Source: Teredinibacter turnerae T7901 (lineage in GTDB: Bacteria; Pseudomonadota; Gammaproteobacteria; Pseudomonadales; Cellvibrionaceae). Taken from it: a stretch of DNA of 64,000 nucleotides. The notes beneath the pieces are model-generated. The model was not told the DNA's origin. It worked only from the letters and a program-made list of their open reading frames with translations, and did no database searches. Location of the stretch: positions 170,764 through 234,763 of the forward strand of contig NC_012997.1 in the NCBI RefSeq assembly GCF_000023025.1. The letters run 5' to 3'. Below are positions 8,803 through 17,123 of the stretch, in pieces. A program made the position numbers and the translations under genes. Within the stretch, counting starts at the first letter, position 1; the number at the start of each line of letters is the position of its first letter.

Positions 8803-9039
8803 ATTTGCTCGCGCATTTATAATCAAAATTAATCCTGTTGCTCCAGCATGTGCGATTTTTCATTGGCATCTACAGCGGATCTCTTTGTATTTGTACTTCA
8901 CAATTTTAATTTTGTTTGATCGATTAAATTGTTACATTAATTAGTGCGTGAATATGTGAATAATGCATTCCGCCAGGTTTGAGATCCGTGTATTTTGTCG
9001 CGGCTAACTAATTAGGAAGGAAATATCAAGGAGAGTCGC

Positions 9040-9660
9040 GTGTTAAAAAAAATGATGCCGGTCGTGGCAGGTTTAATGGCGTTTTTGTCTGGGTCCGCTT
9101 TCGCGGACATGGGGTTGGCGGCAGGGATTTCGTCGGACGACAGTGCCGAGATACGACTGCCGATCAGGTCGCAAAATACAATTTATGAACCTTACGTAAG
9201 TTTTGCGTCCATATCCTACAATTCTGATGAATTATTCGAGTCGAGAAAATCAGACGATCAATCGTTTTCTGTTGGCCTCAGTGTGTTGCGAGTGCGCGCA
9301 CTGCAGGATTCTTTGTTCTGGCAGTATGGCATCCGAGCGGGTTACTTGCAGCGTGATGGTGAGTTGAGCGCCGTATATGGGACGAATATCGAGCAAAACT
9401 ACCAGACCTTGTATTCAGAGGAGAAACTCTCGGGTTACCTGGTTTCGCCGCGAATTGGTGTGTTTTACTCTATCAATGACAAGGTCAACCTGGGTATAGA
9501 TGTTGGGTACACGTATCAAAATTTGAGCGGTGATGTTACGGAGGTTCACGTTAGTTATTATGATGATGAACCCCCAGAGACATATCGCGACGCGAAAGAA
9601 GATGTCGATGTGTCTCAGTGGAATTCGTTCTCGTTAATTTTTATGCGCGTCTATTTTTAA
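9040..9660 (+). CDS. Small outer-membrane beta-barrel protein
   Basis: 206 aa. A Sec signal peptide (KKMMPVVAGLMAFLSGSAFA) is followed by alternating amphipathic strands such as YEPYVSFASISYN, FSVGLSVLRVRAL, WQYGIRAGYLQ, VNLGIDVGYTYQNL and a C-terminal FSLIFMRVYF. Ending on Phe with aromatic residues alternating upstream is the recognition signal for the outer-membrane assembly machinery. The size fits an eight-stranded OmpA/OmpW-like barrel, but no specific family was recognised. GTG start at 9040 is supported by AAGGAGAG at 9028-9035. Confidence 0.7.
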   Translation: MLKKMMPVVAGLMAFLSGSAFADMGLAAGISSDDSAEIRLPIRSQNTIYEPYVSFASISYNSDELFESRKSDDQSFSVGLSVLRVRALQDSLFWQYGIRAGYLQRDGELSAVYGTNIEQNYQTLYSEEKLSGYLVSPRIGVFYSINDKVNLGIDVGYTYQNLSGDVTEVHVSYYDDEPPETYRDAKEDVDVSQWNSFSLIFMRVYF

Positions 9661-9763
9661 CTATTAACTTGGCAATGAAAATTGCGAAGTTATTAGGCGG
9701 GGCAGGGAAGCACCGCCATTCGCCGATGGGCCGGGTTAATAATTTGGCGCAAAGCCTGGAGCC

Positions 9764-10651
9764 TCAAGCTTTGTGTTCTGCGTTAAACGCAGCCAGCAGT
9801 CGCTCTGCTACAGCTTTTACCGCAGGGCCAGCGTAGCTCTGCGCGGCAACGATTAAATAAAGTGGGATCCGTCGGGTCCCGCCTCCTTCCAGCGGCAATG
9901 CACATAATTCCCCGTTTTCGAGATACGGCTGGGCGCGGTGGTGGGGAACAAACGCGAACCCCAAGCCGGATTTTAAGGCTTCGATGCTGGTGGAAAACCA
10001 GGAGACTGTCCAGCGCTGTTCCGCTTCCAGCCAGCCTGCATCCTGGCTGCGTTTTGTGCCGGAATCACGCACCACTATCTGCCGATGCTGTTTAAGGTCC
10101 TGCTCTGTGACTATGTCCAATTTTGCTAACGGATGCTGCGCCCCAGCGACCGGCAGCATGGTGACATCGGTCAGCGGCTTGGCGAGAAATCCAGGCGGTA
10201 CTCGCCCGGACAGTGCGATATCCGCTTGTTTGGTGAGCAGTGCTTCGTCGGTGCCAGATAAGGTGGTTTCGATGATGCGGATGCGGGTATTGGGGCAGAA
10301 ACTCGAGAACGCCTGCAGGCCGCAAAAGACCCTGTTTATAGGTACCAACGCATCCGCCGCAATCGACACTTCCGCTTCCCATCCCTTCGCTAAATGACCC
10401 GCTGTTTCTTCCAGCTGCTCCGCTTGCGCCAAGAGATCACTGGCGTGACGGTATAGGAGTTTGCCTGCTTCCGTCAGCTCGGCTTTGCGGCCTTTTTGTA
10501 CCAGTGGCGGTACCGGCAACTGCTCTTGCAGGCGCGCGATAATGTAGCTCACGCTCGACTGGCTCTTGTTAAGCACTTCGGCCGCCTTTGCAAACGAGCC
10601 TTCGTCGATAACCGTTTTAAAGGTTTGCCATTGCTCCAAAGTGGTTTTCAT
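9764..10651 (-). CDS. LysR-family transcriptional regulator
   Basis: 295 aa from ATG 10651 (a TTG two codons upstream is also in frame). The N-terminal winged helix is typical: WQTFKTVIDEGSFAKAAEVLNKSQSSVSYIIARLQEQL, ending in the wing around KAELTEAG. The C-terminal 200 residues are the periplasmic-binding-protein-like effector domain. It is divergent from azoR, with about 100 bp between them. That is the usual arrangement for a LysR protein regulating its neighbour, so a quinone- or electrophile-responsive control of azoR and pirin is likely but inferred. Confidence 0.9.
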   Translation of the reverse strand: MKTTLEQWQTFKTVIDEGSFAKAAEVLNKSQSSVSYIIARLQEQLPVPPLVQKGRKAELTEAGKLLYRHASDLLAQAEQLEETAGHLAKGWEAEVSIAADALVPINRVFCGLQAFSSFCPNTRIRIIETTLSGTDEALLTKQADIALSGRVPPGFLAKPLTDVTMLPVAGAQHPLAKLDIVTEQDLKQHRQIVVRDSGTKRSQDAGWLEAEQRWTVSWFSTSIEALKSGLGFAFVPHHRAQPYLENGELCALPLEGGGTRRIPLYLIVAAQSYAGPAVKAVAERLLAAFNAEHKA

Positions 10652-10753
10652 ATTCAATAATTCGATCAGTTTGTGCTAAATATACGTGTATTCTATCAAA
10701 ATATTAGGTATAAAATGTGTGCAGTTAAACAAATATGAGAACAGGAGAAGCAC

Positions 10754-11344
10754 ATGAGCACACAGGTTCTACACATAGATTCCAGCATCTTGGGTGATAA
10801 CAGCGTTTCTGGCGCACTTGGCAAGACATTGACCGACGCCTTGACCGAAAAGCTGGTTGACGTTTCTGTCATTCATCGCGATCTCGGCCAGGACCCAGTC
10901 CCCTACCTTGATGGCGCAACGTTCGCCGCCATGGGTGAAGGCAAAGCGGAGCTAAGCAATCAGCTTATTGAAGAGCTGTTGGCTGCAGACATTATTGTGA
11001 TCGGCGCCCCCATGTATAACTTCGGTATCCCCGCGCAGTTAAAAAGCTGGCTGGACCATCTGGCGCGGGCCGGAACCACCTTCAAGTACACCTCCGAGGG
11101 CCCGGTTGGTCTGGTCTCTGGAAAAAAAGTTTTCGTGCTGGCTTCTCGTGGCGGCGCTTACCGCGATACTCCGCTGGATACCCACACACCCTACCTGAAA
11201 TCGTTTTTGGGCTTTTTAGGGATATCCGACGTGGAGTTTATTTACGCGGAAGGTCTCGCTATGGGTGAAGAGGCTCGGGCAAATACGTTAACTGAGGCTG
11301 AAGCGGCAATCGCTGCTGCTGTTGAGTCTCTGACAATCGCTTAA
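10754..11344 (+). CDS. azoR: FMN-dependent NADH:quinone/azo oxidoreductase
   Basis: 196 aa, matching AzoR length (about 200). Flavodoxin-like fold: the phosphate-binding start HIDSSILGDNSVSGAL, the FMN isoalloxazine segment APMYNFGIPAQLKSWLDH, and ASRGGAY later. These enzymes reduce quinones, and azo dyes in vitro, with NADH, protecting against thiol stress. ATG 10754 follows ACAGGAGAAG. The pirin gene starts 14 bp after the stop, and a divergent LysR regulator lies upstream, giving an azoR-pirin operon. Confidence 0.92.
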   Translation: MSTQVLHIDSSILGDNSVSGALGKTLTDALTEKLVDVSVIHRDLGQDPVPYLDGATFAAMGEGKAELSNQLIEELLAADIIVIGAPMYNFGIPAQLKSWLDHLARAGTTFKYTSEGPVGLVSGKKVFVLASRGGAYRDTPLDTHTPYLKSFLGFLGISDVEFIYAEGLAMGEEARANTLTEAEAAIAAAVESLTIA

Positions 11345-11358
11345 GAAAGAGGTGAACG

Positions 11359-12207
11359 ATGCGCAAGGTAGTTGAACAAATTCGAGCACAGCAAGCTTCC
11401 GACGGCGACGGTGTTAAATTGCTGCGGGTGTTTGGTGGCGCCCGCCCGGAACGGTTCGACCCGTTTCTGATGTTGGACGAGTTTGGTTCAGATGTAGCCA
11501 GCGACTACATCGGCGGGTTTCCGCCACACCCGCATCGCGGCTTTGAAACGGTAACCTATATGCTGCAAGGCAAAATGGAGCACCGTGACCACATGGGCAA
11601 TGTCGGCCTGCTGAACGATTCAGATGTTCAGTGGATGACCGCCGGGCGAGGTATTATCCACTCCGAAATGCCCCGCCAAACTGAAGGTCGGATGCGCGGT
11701 TTTCAGCTGTGGGTAAATTTACCCGCGGCCAATAAGATGAAGCCCGCTCACTATCAGGATATTCCTGGTGACGACATACCGGTTTACACATTCAGTAATT
11801 TTTCTGTTAAGGCGATTGCCGGGCAGATCACGCTCGGCGATACCCTGGTAAAAGGTTACTTCGATGTGCCCGACACACAGGCCATGATGCTGGATATTCA
11901 CCTGGCGCCAGGGTCTATTGTGGAGCTGCCGCTAGAAAGCTCGATGACGTCCTTAGTCTACACCTACGACGGAGCGGTCACGCTCGGTGAGGATAGGGTG
12001 CCAGCGCGTCAGCAAACGCTGAGCCGCATGGCCGGTGAAGGCGCGCTGCAAGTGACTAACAACGGCACGGAAGAAGCGCGATTACTTGTGTTGGCGGGCG
12101 AGCCTTTGCGTGAACCCATCGTCCAACACGGGCCTTTCGTGATGAATTCGGTCGCTGAAATTGAACAGGCTATTCAAGATTATCAGGCGGGAGTACTCGC
12201 CGGCTGA
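11359..12207 (+). CDS. Pirin-family bicupin protein
   Basis: 282 aa. The pirin signature is complete: FPPHPHRGFETVTYML supplies metal ligands H57 and H59, and GRGIIHSEMP supplies H101 and E103. Bacterial pirins bind Fe and include quercetin 2,3-dioxygenase activity; several act as redox sensors that modulate metabolic enzymes. Its place directly downstream of azoR, behind the same promoter, suggests a shared role in handling quinones or flavonoids. AGAGGTG precedes the ATG. Confidence 0.9.
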   Translation: MRKVVEQIRAQQASDGDGVKLLRVFGGARPERFDPFLMLDEFGSDVASDYIGGFPPHPHRGFETVTYMLQGKMEHRDHMGNVGLLNDSDVQWMTAGRGIIHSEMPRQTEGRMRGFQLWVNLPAANKMKPAHYQDIPGDDIPVYTFSNFSVKAIAGQITLGDTLVKGYFDVPDTQAMMLDIHLAPGSIVELPLESSMTSLVYTYDGAVTLGEDRVPARQQTLSRMAGEGALQVTNNGTEEARLLVLAGEPLREPIVQHGPFVMNSVAEIEQAIQDYQAGVLAG

Positions 12208-12261
12208 TTGATGTTCGCAGAAAGTGAGCATTCACAAACATTGGCGTTTGATTTGGTTTAG

Positions 12262-12302
12262 GTCACGCGGGCTGGCAGCCCAAGCGGCGCGCGTGACTTT
12301 TT
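12262..12302. terminator. Branched terminator between convergent genes
   Basis: GTCACGC at 12262-12268 pairs with GCGTGAC at 12291-12297, followed by TTTTTC. An inner hairpin GGGCT-GGC-AGCCC occupies 12269-12281. It ends the azoR-pirin transcript; the stem could also act on the leftward transcript. Confidence 0.6.
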
Positions 12303-12339
12303 CTACCTACTTTTCTACACACAGGTGCTGCAGGGCTGG

Positions 12340-13470
12340 TTAATTTGGGCAGGCAGCCCAGGCTTCCACATCGTCGCGTATTGCGTCGTATATTGCATAA
12401 CCTTCACTGAAGGTTCCTAACTCGCCCTGGCGGGCGACCAGTCCAAAATAGCCTTCCGCAATATTCAGGAACGGATAAGCACCGTAGGCCCCGGGGCTTG
12501 AAACCTGCTCTGTGGGCAGGCACGCGTCGCTAAAGCTGGACTGGTGACACTCCACCCACATGCCAAAGCCATAGTGCCAGTCTTCGCCGATACCATCGAG
12601 CGCAGGGGAATTTGCCACTACCGCGCCGTTAAGCTGGTCGCTGGTCATCTGGTCAACGATGGCTGGCGAGGTGTAAAAATCCAGATCGCGGAAGGCGCGG
12701 ATAAAATTGATGTACTCTTCACCGGTCCAGGTCATACCGCCGGCCAAGCGGGGGTTCTCCACTGATGGAAGGTTGTAGGCCGAAGTTGGGAACAGGCCGG
12801 TCAGGCTTTTAAAGTTAGCGAATACGTCGCTCCAGCCGTAGTCAGCATCTTCGCCGCCCAGCGCTTTAATTGCCATTGCGCCTGCAACTTGCAGGTGCGA
12901 ACTGCCGTAATAAAACTCTGCTCCCGGAGTGCTGTTAAACAGCCGGTTGTTGCGTGCAATGTTGTTGATACAGGCAAAGAAATCTGAGTTGGGCGCATTG
13001 GTGCAGATGGGCGTGCGGTTGAGCCCCGAGGTGAAACTGAGCAACTGTGCCAGAGTCAGCCCGCTGAGCGGGTCGCGCGCGGGCATTGGCCACTCGTCCT
13101 GACTGAGAAACGTATTGGGCATATCGGTTAGACTCAGCAGGCCGCTATCCACCAGTTGCATAATCACGGCAGCCGTCACCCACTTGGAGGTGGACGCAGA
13201 CTCATAAGGGGTTTGTAACGTGGAATTACCCCGATTGAACTCGTAGGAATCGCCGTTGATATCTTCCACGTAAAAACTGAAATCGTTCACATCGGTGACG
13301 ATCGATTGCAAGGTGGAATCAATGGCGCTCTCTAGGGATAAACGTGAGCATTCCGCTGATGTCGAAGACTCGGCTAGCGACGTCAACGCAGGAGCTTGTG
13401 TCATTTGGCCCTGACCGCCGCAGGCGGTGAGCAACACAATCGGAGCTAAAAGCAGAGTTAAGTTTTTCAT
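12340..13470 (-). CDS. Beta-lactamase/penicillin-binding-protein-like serine hydrolase lipoprotein
   Basis: 376 aa from ATG 13470. The longer frame would overlap the upstream gene and add 16 residues before the signal peptide. A lipobox (LLTAC, Cys17) predicts a lipoprotein. The serine beta-lactamase-like fold shows S93-T-S-K96 (SxxK, nucleophile and base) in YESASTSKW, and a YxS-type second motif in EFYYGSSHLQ. The region LTLAQLLSFTSGLN is typical of class C/esterase relatives. Such proteins are D-Ala-D-Ala peptidases, esterases or amide hydrolases; actual beta-lactamase activity is not implied. It starts 7 bp after the nitroreductase stop, so the pair is probably an operon. Confidence 0.78.
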   Translation of the reverse strand: MKNLTLLLAPIVLLTACGGQGQMTQAPALTSLAESSTSAECSRLSLESAIDSTLQSIVTDVNDFSFYVEDINGDSYEFNRGNSTLQTPYESASTSKWVTAAVIMQLVDSGLLSLTDMPNTFLSQDEWPMPARDPLSGLTLAQLLSFTSGLNRTPICTNAPNSDFFACINNIARNNRLFNSTPGAEFYYGSSHLQVAGAMAIKALGGEDADYGWSDVFANFKSLTGLFPTSAYNLPSVENPRLAGGMTWTGEEYINFIRAFRDLDFYTSPAIVDQMTSDQLNGAVVANSPALDGIGEDWHYGFGMWVECHQSSFSDACLPTEQVSSPGAYGAYPFLNIAEGYFGLVARQGELGTFSEGYAIYDAIRDDVEAWAACPN

Positions 13471-13477
13471 AGCATTA

Positions 13478-14146
13478 TTAAAAGCCAAAAAATTGAGTAA
13501 AAACCTCGACCGGTTCACGCGGGGTGCGGTAGCTGTTTACGTCTGCGTCGGTGTCTTCGTAACCCAGCGCCATACCGCAAAGTAAGGTGGCTTCTGCTGG
13601 CATTTCGAGCGCCGATTTCACGATGTCCGGGTACTGTCCTAGCGCCGCCTGAGCGCAGGTGGCAAGACCTTCTTCAACGGCAGCCAGCATGATCGATTGT
13701 AAAAACATACCGTAATCCATAAACGAGCCTGTTTTCATGACAGGATCAATAAAAAAATACAGGGCGACCGGAGCGCCGAATGCAGAGTAATTTAAACGCC
13801 ATTGGGCGCGTTGTCGGGCTTTGTCTTCGCGGGTGATCTGGAGGGTGGTGTACATTTGCAGGCCGCATGCGCGACGGCGGGATTTGTACGGCTCGACCCA
13901 TTCCAGCGGGTAGTAGATATAGTCCATATTCTCTTCGATAGCCTCGTCAAATGCCGCTTCCAACTGCGTATCAAGCTTTGCTTTTGCCTCGCCGCTGACG
14001 GCAACCACCTGCCACGGCTGGGTGTTGGTGCCGGACGGTGCGTGGCGGGCAGCGCAGAGGATACGCTCCACCTGCTCGCGTGATACTGATTCGTTGGTAA
14101 AAGCACGCACGGATTTCCGTTTGGTTAGCGCGTCGCGAACGTCCAT
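13478..14146 (-). CDS. Nitroreductase-family FMN oxidoreductase
   Basis: 222 aa from ATG 14146, chosen because GAGGAAAAG lies just upstream and MDVRDALTKRKSVRAF is the standard family N-terminus. The longer frame adds 28 unlike residues. Conserved features: RKSVRAF (FMN phosphate contact), APSGTNTQPWQVV, and a C-terminal TLLCGMALGY segment. Members are NAD(P)H-dependent flavin enzymes that reduce nitro compounds, quinones or enones, normally as homodimers. It precedes the serine-hydrolase lipoprotein in the same direction. Confidence 0.88.
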   Translation of the reverse strand: MDVRDALTKRKSVRAFTNESVSREQVERILCAARHAPSGTNTQPWQVVAVSGEAKAKLDTQLEAAFDEAIEENMDYIYYPLEWVEPYKSRRRACGLQMYTTLQITREDKARQRAQWRLNYSAFGAPVALYFFIDPVMKTGSFMDYGMFLQSIMLAAVEEGLATCAQAALGQYPDIVKSALEMPAEATLLCGMALGYEDTDADVNSYRTPREPVEVFTQFFGF

Positions 14147-14391
14147 AGCGTCTTTTCCTCGGGCTTGGAGTTTGATACTAACAAACATTGTGCACTGCTC
14201 TGATGTAACTTTACAAACCGCAACAAACATGACACGCCGCTCATCTTACAATGCGTTTTAAGCAACCAAAGCCGTAACAACCGACTAATTACAGGTCGAC
14301 TTATACGACGCGAGCGTGTGCGCACCCTCGGCACCCGTGTTCCGAGTTCAAACGCGCTTGGGGCGGTTGCAAACCCACATCATCTCAACCA

Positions 14392-15213
14392 ATGGAAAAA
14401 ATCATGGAAAAAAGACTACTGGCCGGCGTGGTTCTGGCGGTAATTGGCCTGGCAGGATGCAATGAGCGGGACGCAGACTCGTTTATCGAGAACCGGCACG
14501 ATAACGATCAGTTTGTGATGCACGTGGATCTCGTTTATCGGTCGGAAGAAAACAAGACGCGCTATATCGCTGCAGATGAAATCTCTACGATAGGATCTGA
14601 GGAACTCTGGGTGCGCGTGGAATTGAAAGAATCGGACTTCGGCATATTTGTGGTTGCCGATGATGATGAACAGCTACAGGTTGATTACTGCGGGTCGCAA
14701 TATTTCATCGGCGATAACCTGGTCTACGATGATGGCGACCCCAAATACTACGAACTGGTTGTGCCGCCCGCCTACGATAATTGTGAAATGAAAGTTTCGT
14801 TCTTTCACGCGAAAGAGCGCACGCTCGCATTTAATGTACCGACCTTTTTGAAGTTGTACGTCTCAGATAACGACGTTTGGAGTTACGACCACACAGCGGA
14901 GCCGTTTTTTGTCAACTGGCGCACCTTGGATCGTGACGCCGAATTCGAATTCCGCTGGACCATGGAAGCGTCCGCCTGCCCGCTGGATGCGCCGTGCGAA
15001 CGTGAGTTCACTCGGAATATGGACAAGGATGCGTTGGGATATACCGTGCCGGCCAACCTGTTCGACGTCGCCGATGGCGACATGGAAAAGCTTGTTATAT
15101 CGCTGGCTCAACCACGCTACGATTTGGAGCGCGACCGCTATGGTCTGCATAAAGAATCCGATGTGGAGCTCGACCAGAAGGCCTCGCTCGGGTATCGCAT
15201 TGTTAACCCCTAG
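14392..15213 (+). CDS. Lipoprotein of unknown function
   Basis: 273 aa with a lipoprotein signal: basic start, hydrophobic LLAGVVLAVIGL and lipobox LAGC at about residue 23. The second Met (14404) would give a more usual signal length. The mature part is acidic and rich in Asp/Glu and beta-type segments, with four further Cys that may form disulfides (DYCGSQY, YDNCEMK, SACPLDAPCER). No family recognised. It stands alone between a divergent nitroreductase and the convergent oxyR. Confidence 0.65.
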   Translation: MEKIMEKRLLAGVVLAVIGLAGCNERDADSFIENRHDNDQFVMHVDLVYRSEENKTRYIAADEISTIGSEELWVRVELKESDFGIFVVADDDEQLQVDYCGSQYFIGDNLVYDDGDPKYYELVVPPAYDNCEMKVSFFHAKERTLAFNVPTFLKLYVSDNDVWSYDHTAEPFFVNWRTLDRDAEFEFRWTMEASACPLDAPCEREFTRNMDKDALGYTVPANLFDVADGDMEKLVISLAQPRYDLERDRYGLHKESDVELDQKASLGYRIVNP

Positions 15214-15241
15214 TCGGGTTAGCTAGCGAAAAACGCTGAAC

Positions 15242-16174
15242 TTAGTGTTTGTTGAGAAAACTTTCCCCGACCTTGCAATGCTTGATGGACTCCCGGATCA
15301 CATCAATCGCCTGCAATCGGGGGAAGCTGGCGCGCCAGGCAAGGGCGACTGTGCGATAGGGTACCGGGTCGGCGAATGGCTTAATGAGTAAATCGTCGGC
15401 GGAGTAGTGGCCGATCATTGCGGCCGACTGCGGCAAAATAGTGACGCCCAGTCCCGAGGCCACCATATATTTTAGTGTTTCCAGCGAGCTGCCTTCTGCA
15501 GCTGTGCGAATGTTGCCGCGCGGATCGTCCAGCGACGGTTTCAAATTTGGACAGGCTTCCAGCACTTGGTCGCGGAAGCAATGCCCTTCGCCCAACAACA
15601 AGACGTTACACTGGGTCAGCTCATCCGGATGAATTTCTTTCGCGCCCGCCAATGGGTGATTTTTGCCCATTAGTACCACGAACGGCTCTTCGTAGAGCGG
15701 TTGGGTCACGACGTCTGCCTCGGTAAAGGGCAGCGCAATTACGATGGCGTCCAGATCTCCGTGGCGAATCCGTCGACGCAGGGTCGCCGTGTAGCTTTCC
15801 TCCACGTAAAGCGGCATCTGCGGCGCCTGCCGCTGCAGTTCTGGGATCAATCGGGGAAAGAGATAGGGCCCAATGGTGAAAATTGCGCCAATATGAAACG
15901 GGCTGGTGAGCTGGTTTTTTCCTGAGCTCGCAATATCTTTAATCGCAGCCGCTTCTTCCAACACTTTTTGCGCTTGCTGAATAATGGTGTCACCCAGTGG
16001 CGTAGGTGATACGCGGGTTTTTGAGCGCTCAAAAATAGATACATTCAACTCTTCTTCAAGTTTCTTTACCGCAATACTCAAAGTTGGCTGAGAAACATGA
16101 CAGCGATCCGCTGCGCGCCCAAAGTGCTGTTCTTGTGCCAGGGTAACGATGTAACGCAGTTCTGTTAAAGTCAT
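15242..16174 (-). CDS. oxyR: Hydrogen-peroxide-sensing regulator OxyR
   Basis: 310 aa from ATG 16174. LysR-type winged helix (FGRAADRCHVSQPTLSIAVKKLEEEL) followed by the OxyR regulatory domain. The diagnostic feature is the redox switch GHCFRDQVLEACP. With this start the two Cys fall at 199 and 208, the same numbers as in E. coli OxyR, which supports both the start and the identity. Peroxide forms the C199-C208 disulfide and turns the protein into an activator of antioxidant genes. No catalase or peroxiredoxin gene is adjacent in this window. Confidence 0.93.
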   Translation of the reverse strand: MTLTELRYIVTLAQEQHFGRAADRCHVSQPTLSIAVKKLEEELNVSIFERSKTRVSPTPLGDTIIQQAQKVLEEAAAIKDIASSGKNQLTSPFHIGAIFTIGPYLFPRLIPELQRQAPQMPLYVEESYTATLRRRIRHGDLDAIVIALPFTEADVVTQPLYEEPFVVLMGKNHPLAGAKEIHPDELTQCNVLLLGEGHCFRDQVLEACPNLKPSLDDPRGNIRTAAEGSSLETLKYMVASGLGVTILPQSAAMIGHYSADDLLIKPFADPVPYRTVALAWRASFPRLQAIDVIRESIKHCKVGESFLNKH

Positions 16175-16418
16175 GATCAAATCTATTAATTGTTGTAATT
16201 TAATAACCCTACACTAAGGGGTGTAATTGGACAATCCTTCTTTTGTACGGAATTCAAGATTGTGTACGCGGCGCCACATCAATCGATCTTATTCGAATAT
16301 TCTCACAAAACTGGGCGATTTGGCGCAGGGATTTTTCATCGGATCTGATTGCGGCCGGTGACGGGAAAGTGTCGCGCTTTGAGTTATTCTTTTTATCCAT
16401 CAGGACTGAGTTTTTATC

Positions 16419-17123
16419 ATGCAGATAGAGTTTGTCGATTTTGTGGCAGGTGCGAAAAAAGCGGCGGGGATTGCGGTCGTCATTGATGTATTTCGCGCAT
16501 TCACCACCGCCTGCTACTGTGTTCAGCAGGGGGCTGCGCGCATTCTTGCCGTAGGTGACAGCGATCAGGCGCTGGCCTACCGCAATACATTGCCGGACAC
16601 AGTGTTGCTTGGGGAACGCTTTGGAAAGTGTTTGCCAGGGTTTGATTTTGGCAATTCGCCCTCAGAAATAAGCGAGGTGAATTTGCAGGGTAAAACCGTG
16701 GTTCATACCACCCATGCGGGTACTCAGGGGCTGGTGAATGCCATCCGCGCGGATCGAGTGTTCACAGGCGCCTTGGTTAATGCCGCTGCGACAGTGCGCG
16801 CAATTAAGGCACTAGAGCCCAGGCAGGTTACACTGGTGCGTATGGGACTAAATGCGAACGAGGCCAGTGACGAAGACTGGCTGTGTGCTGATTATCTGGC
16901 CGCGCTCTTGCGCGGAGAGACAATCGCACACCAGGATATTTATCAACAGTTGCGCGGGTCCCCGTACGCCGCCCGCTTTTTTGACGACGCTCAGCCATGG
17001 AGTCCAGCTGCCGACTTTGAGTGTTGTCTGGATATCGACCGATTTGATTTCGCGCTGCAGGCGAACCCCATGCCGGATGGTGCCTGCGAATTAACACTGT
17101 GTAGTCCACAAGGAGACTTATGA
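16419..17123 (+). CDS. comB: ComB-like 2-phosphosulfolactate phosphatase family protein
   Basis: 234 aa. The ComB motifs are clear: VVIDVFRAFTTA (D23, R26) near the start, GERFG..LPGFDFGNSPSE, TTHAGTQGL and VRMGLNANEASDEDWLCADYL. The archetype removes phosphate from 2-phospho-3-sulfolactate in coenzyme M synthesis. Gammaproteobacteria do not make coenzyme M by that route, so the real substrate here is uncertain (sulfolactate-type metabolism is one option). The stop overlaps the nhaA start (ATGA at 17120-17123), so the two are translationally coupled. Confidence 0.82.
   Translation: MQIEFVDFVAGAKKAAGIAVVIDVFRAFTTACYCVQQGAARILAVGDSDQALAYRNTLPDTVLLGERFGKCLPGFDFGNSPSEISEVNLQGKTVVHTTHAGTQGLVNAIRADRVFTGALVNAAATVRAIKALEPRQVTLVRMGLNANEASDEDWLCADYLAALLRGETIAHQDIYQQLRGSPYAARFFDDAQPWSPAADFECCLDIDRFDFALQANPMPDGACELTLCSPQGDL

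Noticed and set aside
12340-13470. True class C beta-lactamase
   Set aside because: SxxK and YxS motifs show only the fold; a lipoprotein anchor and PBP-like esterase relatives make resistance an unsupported claim.
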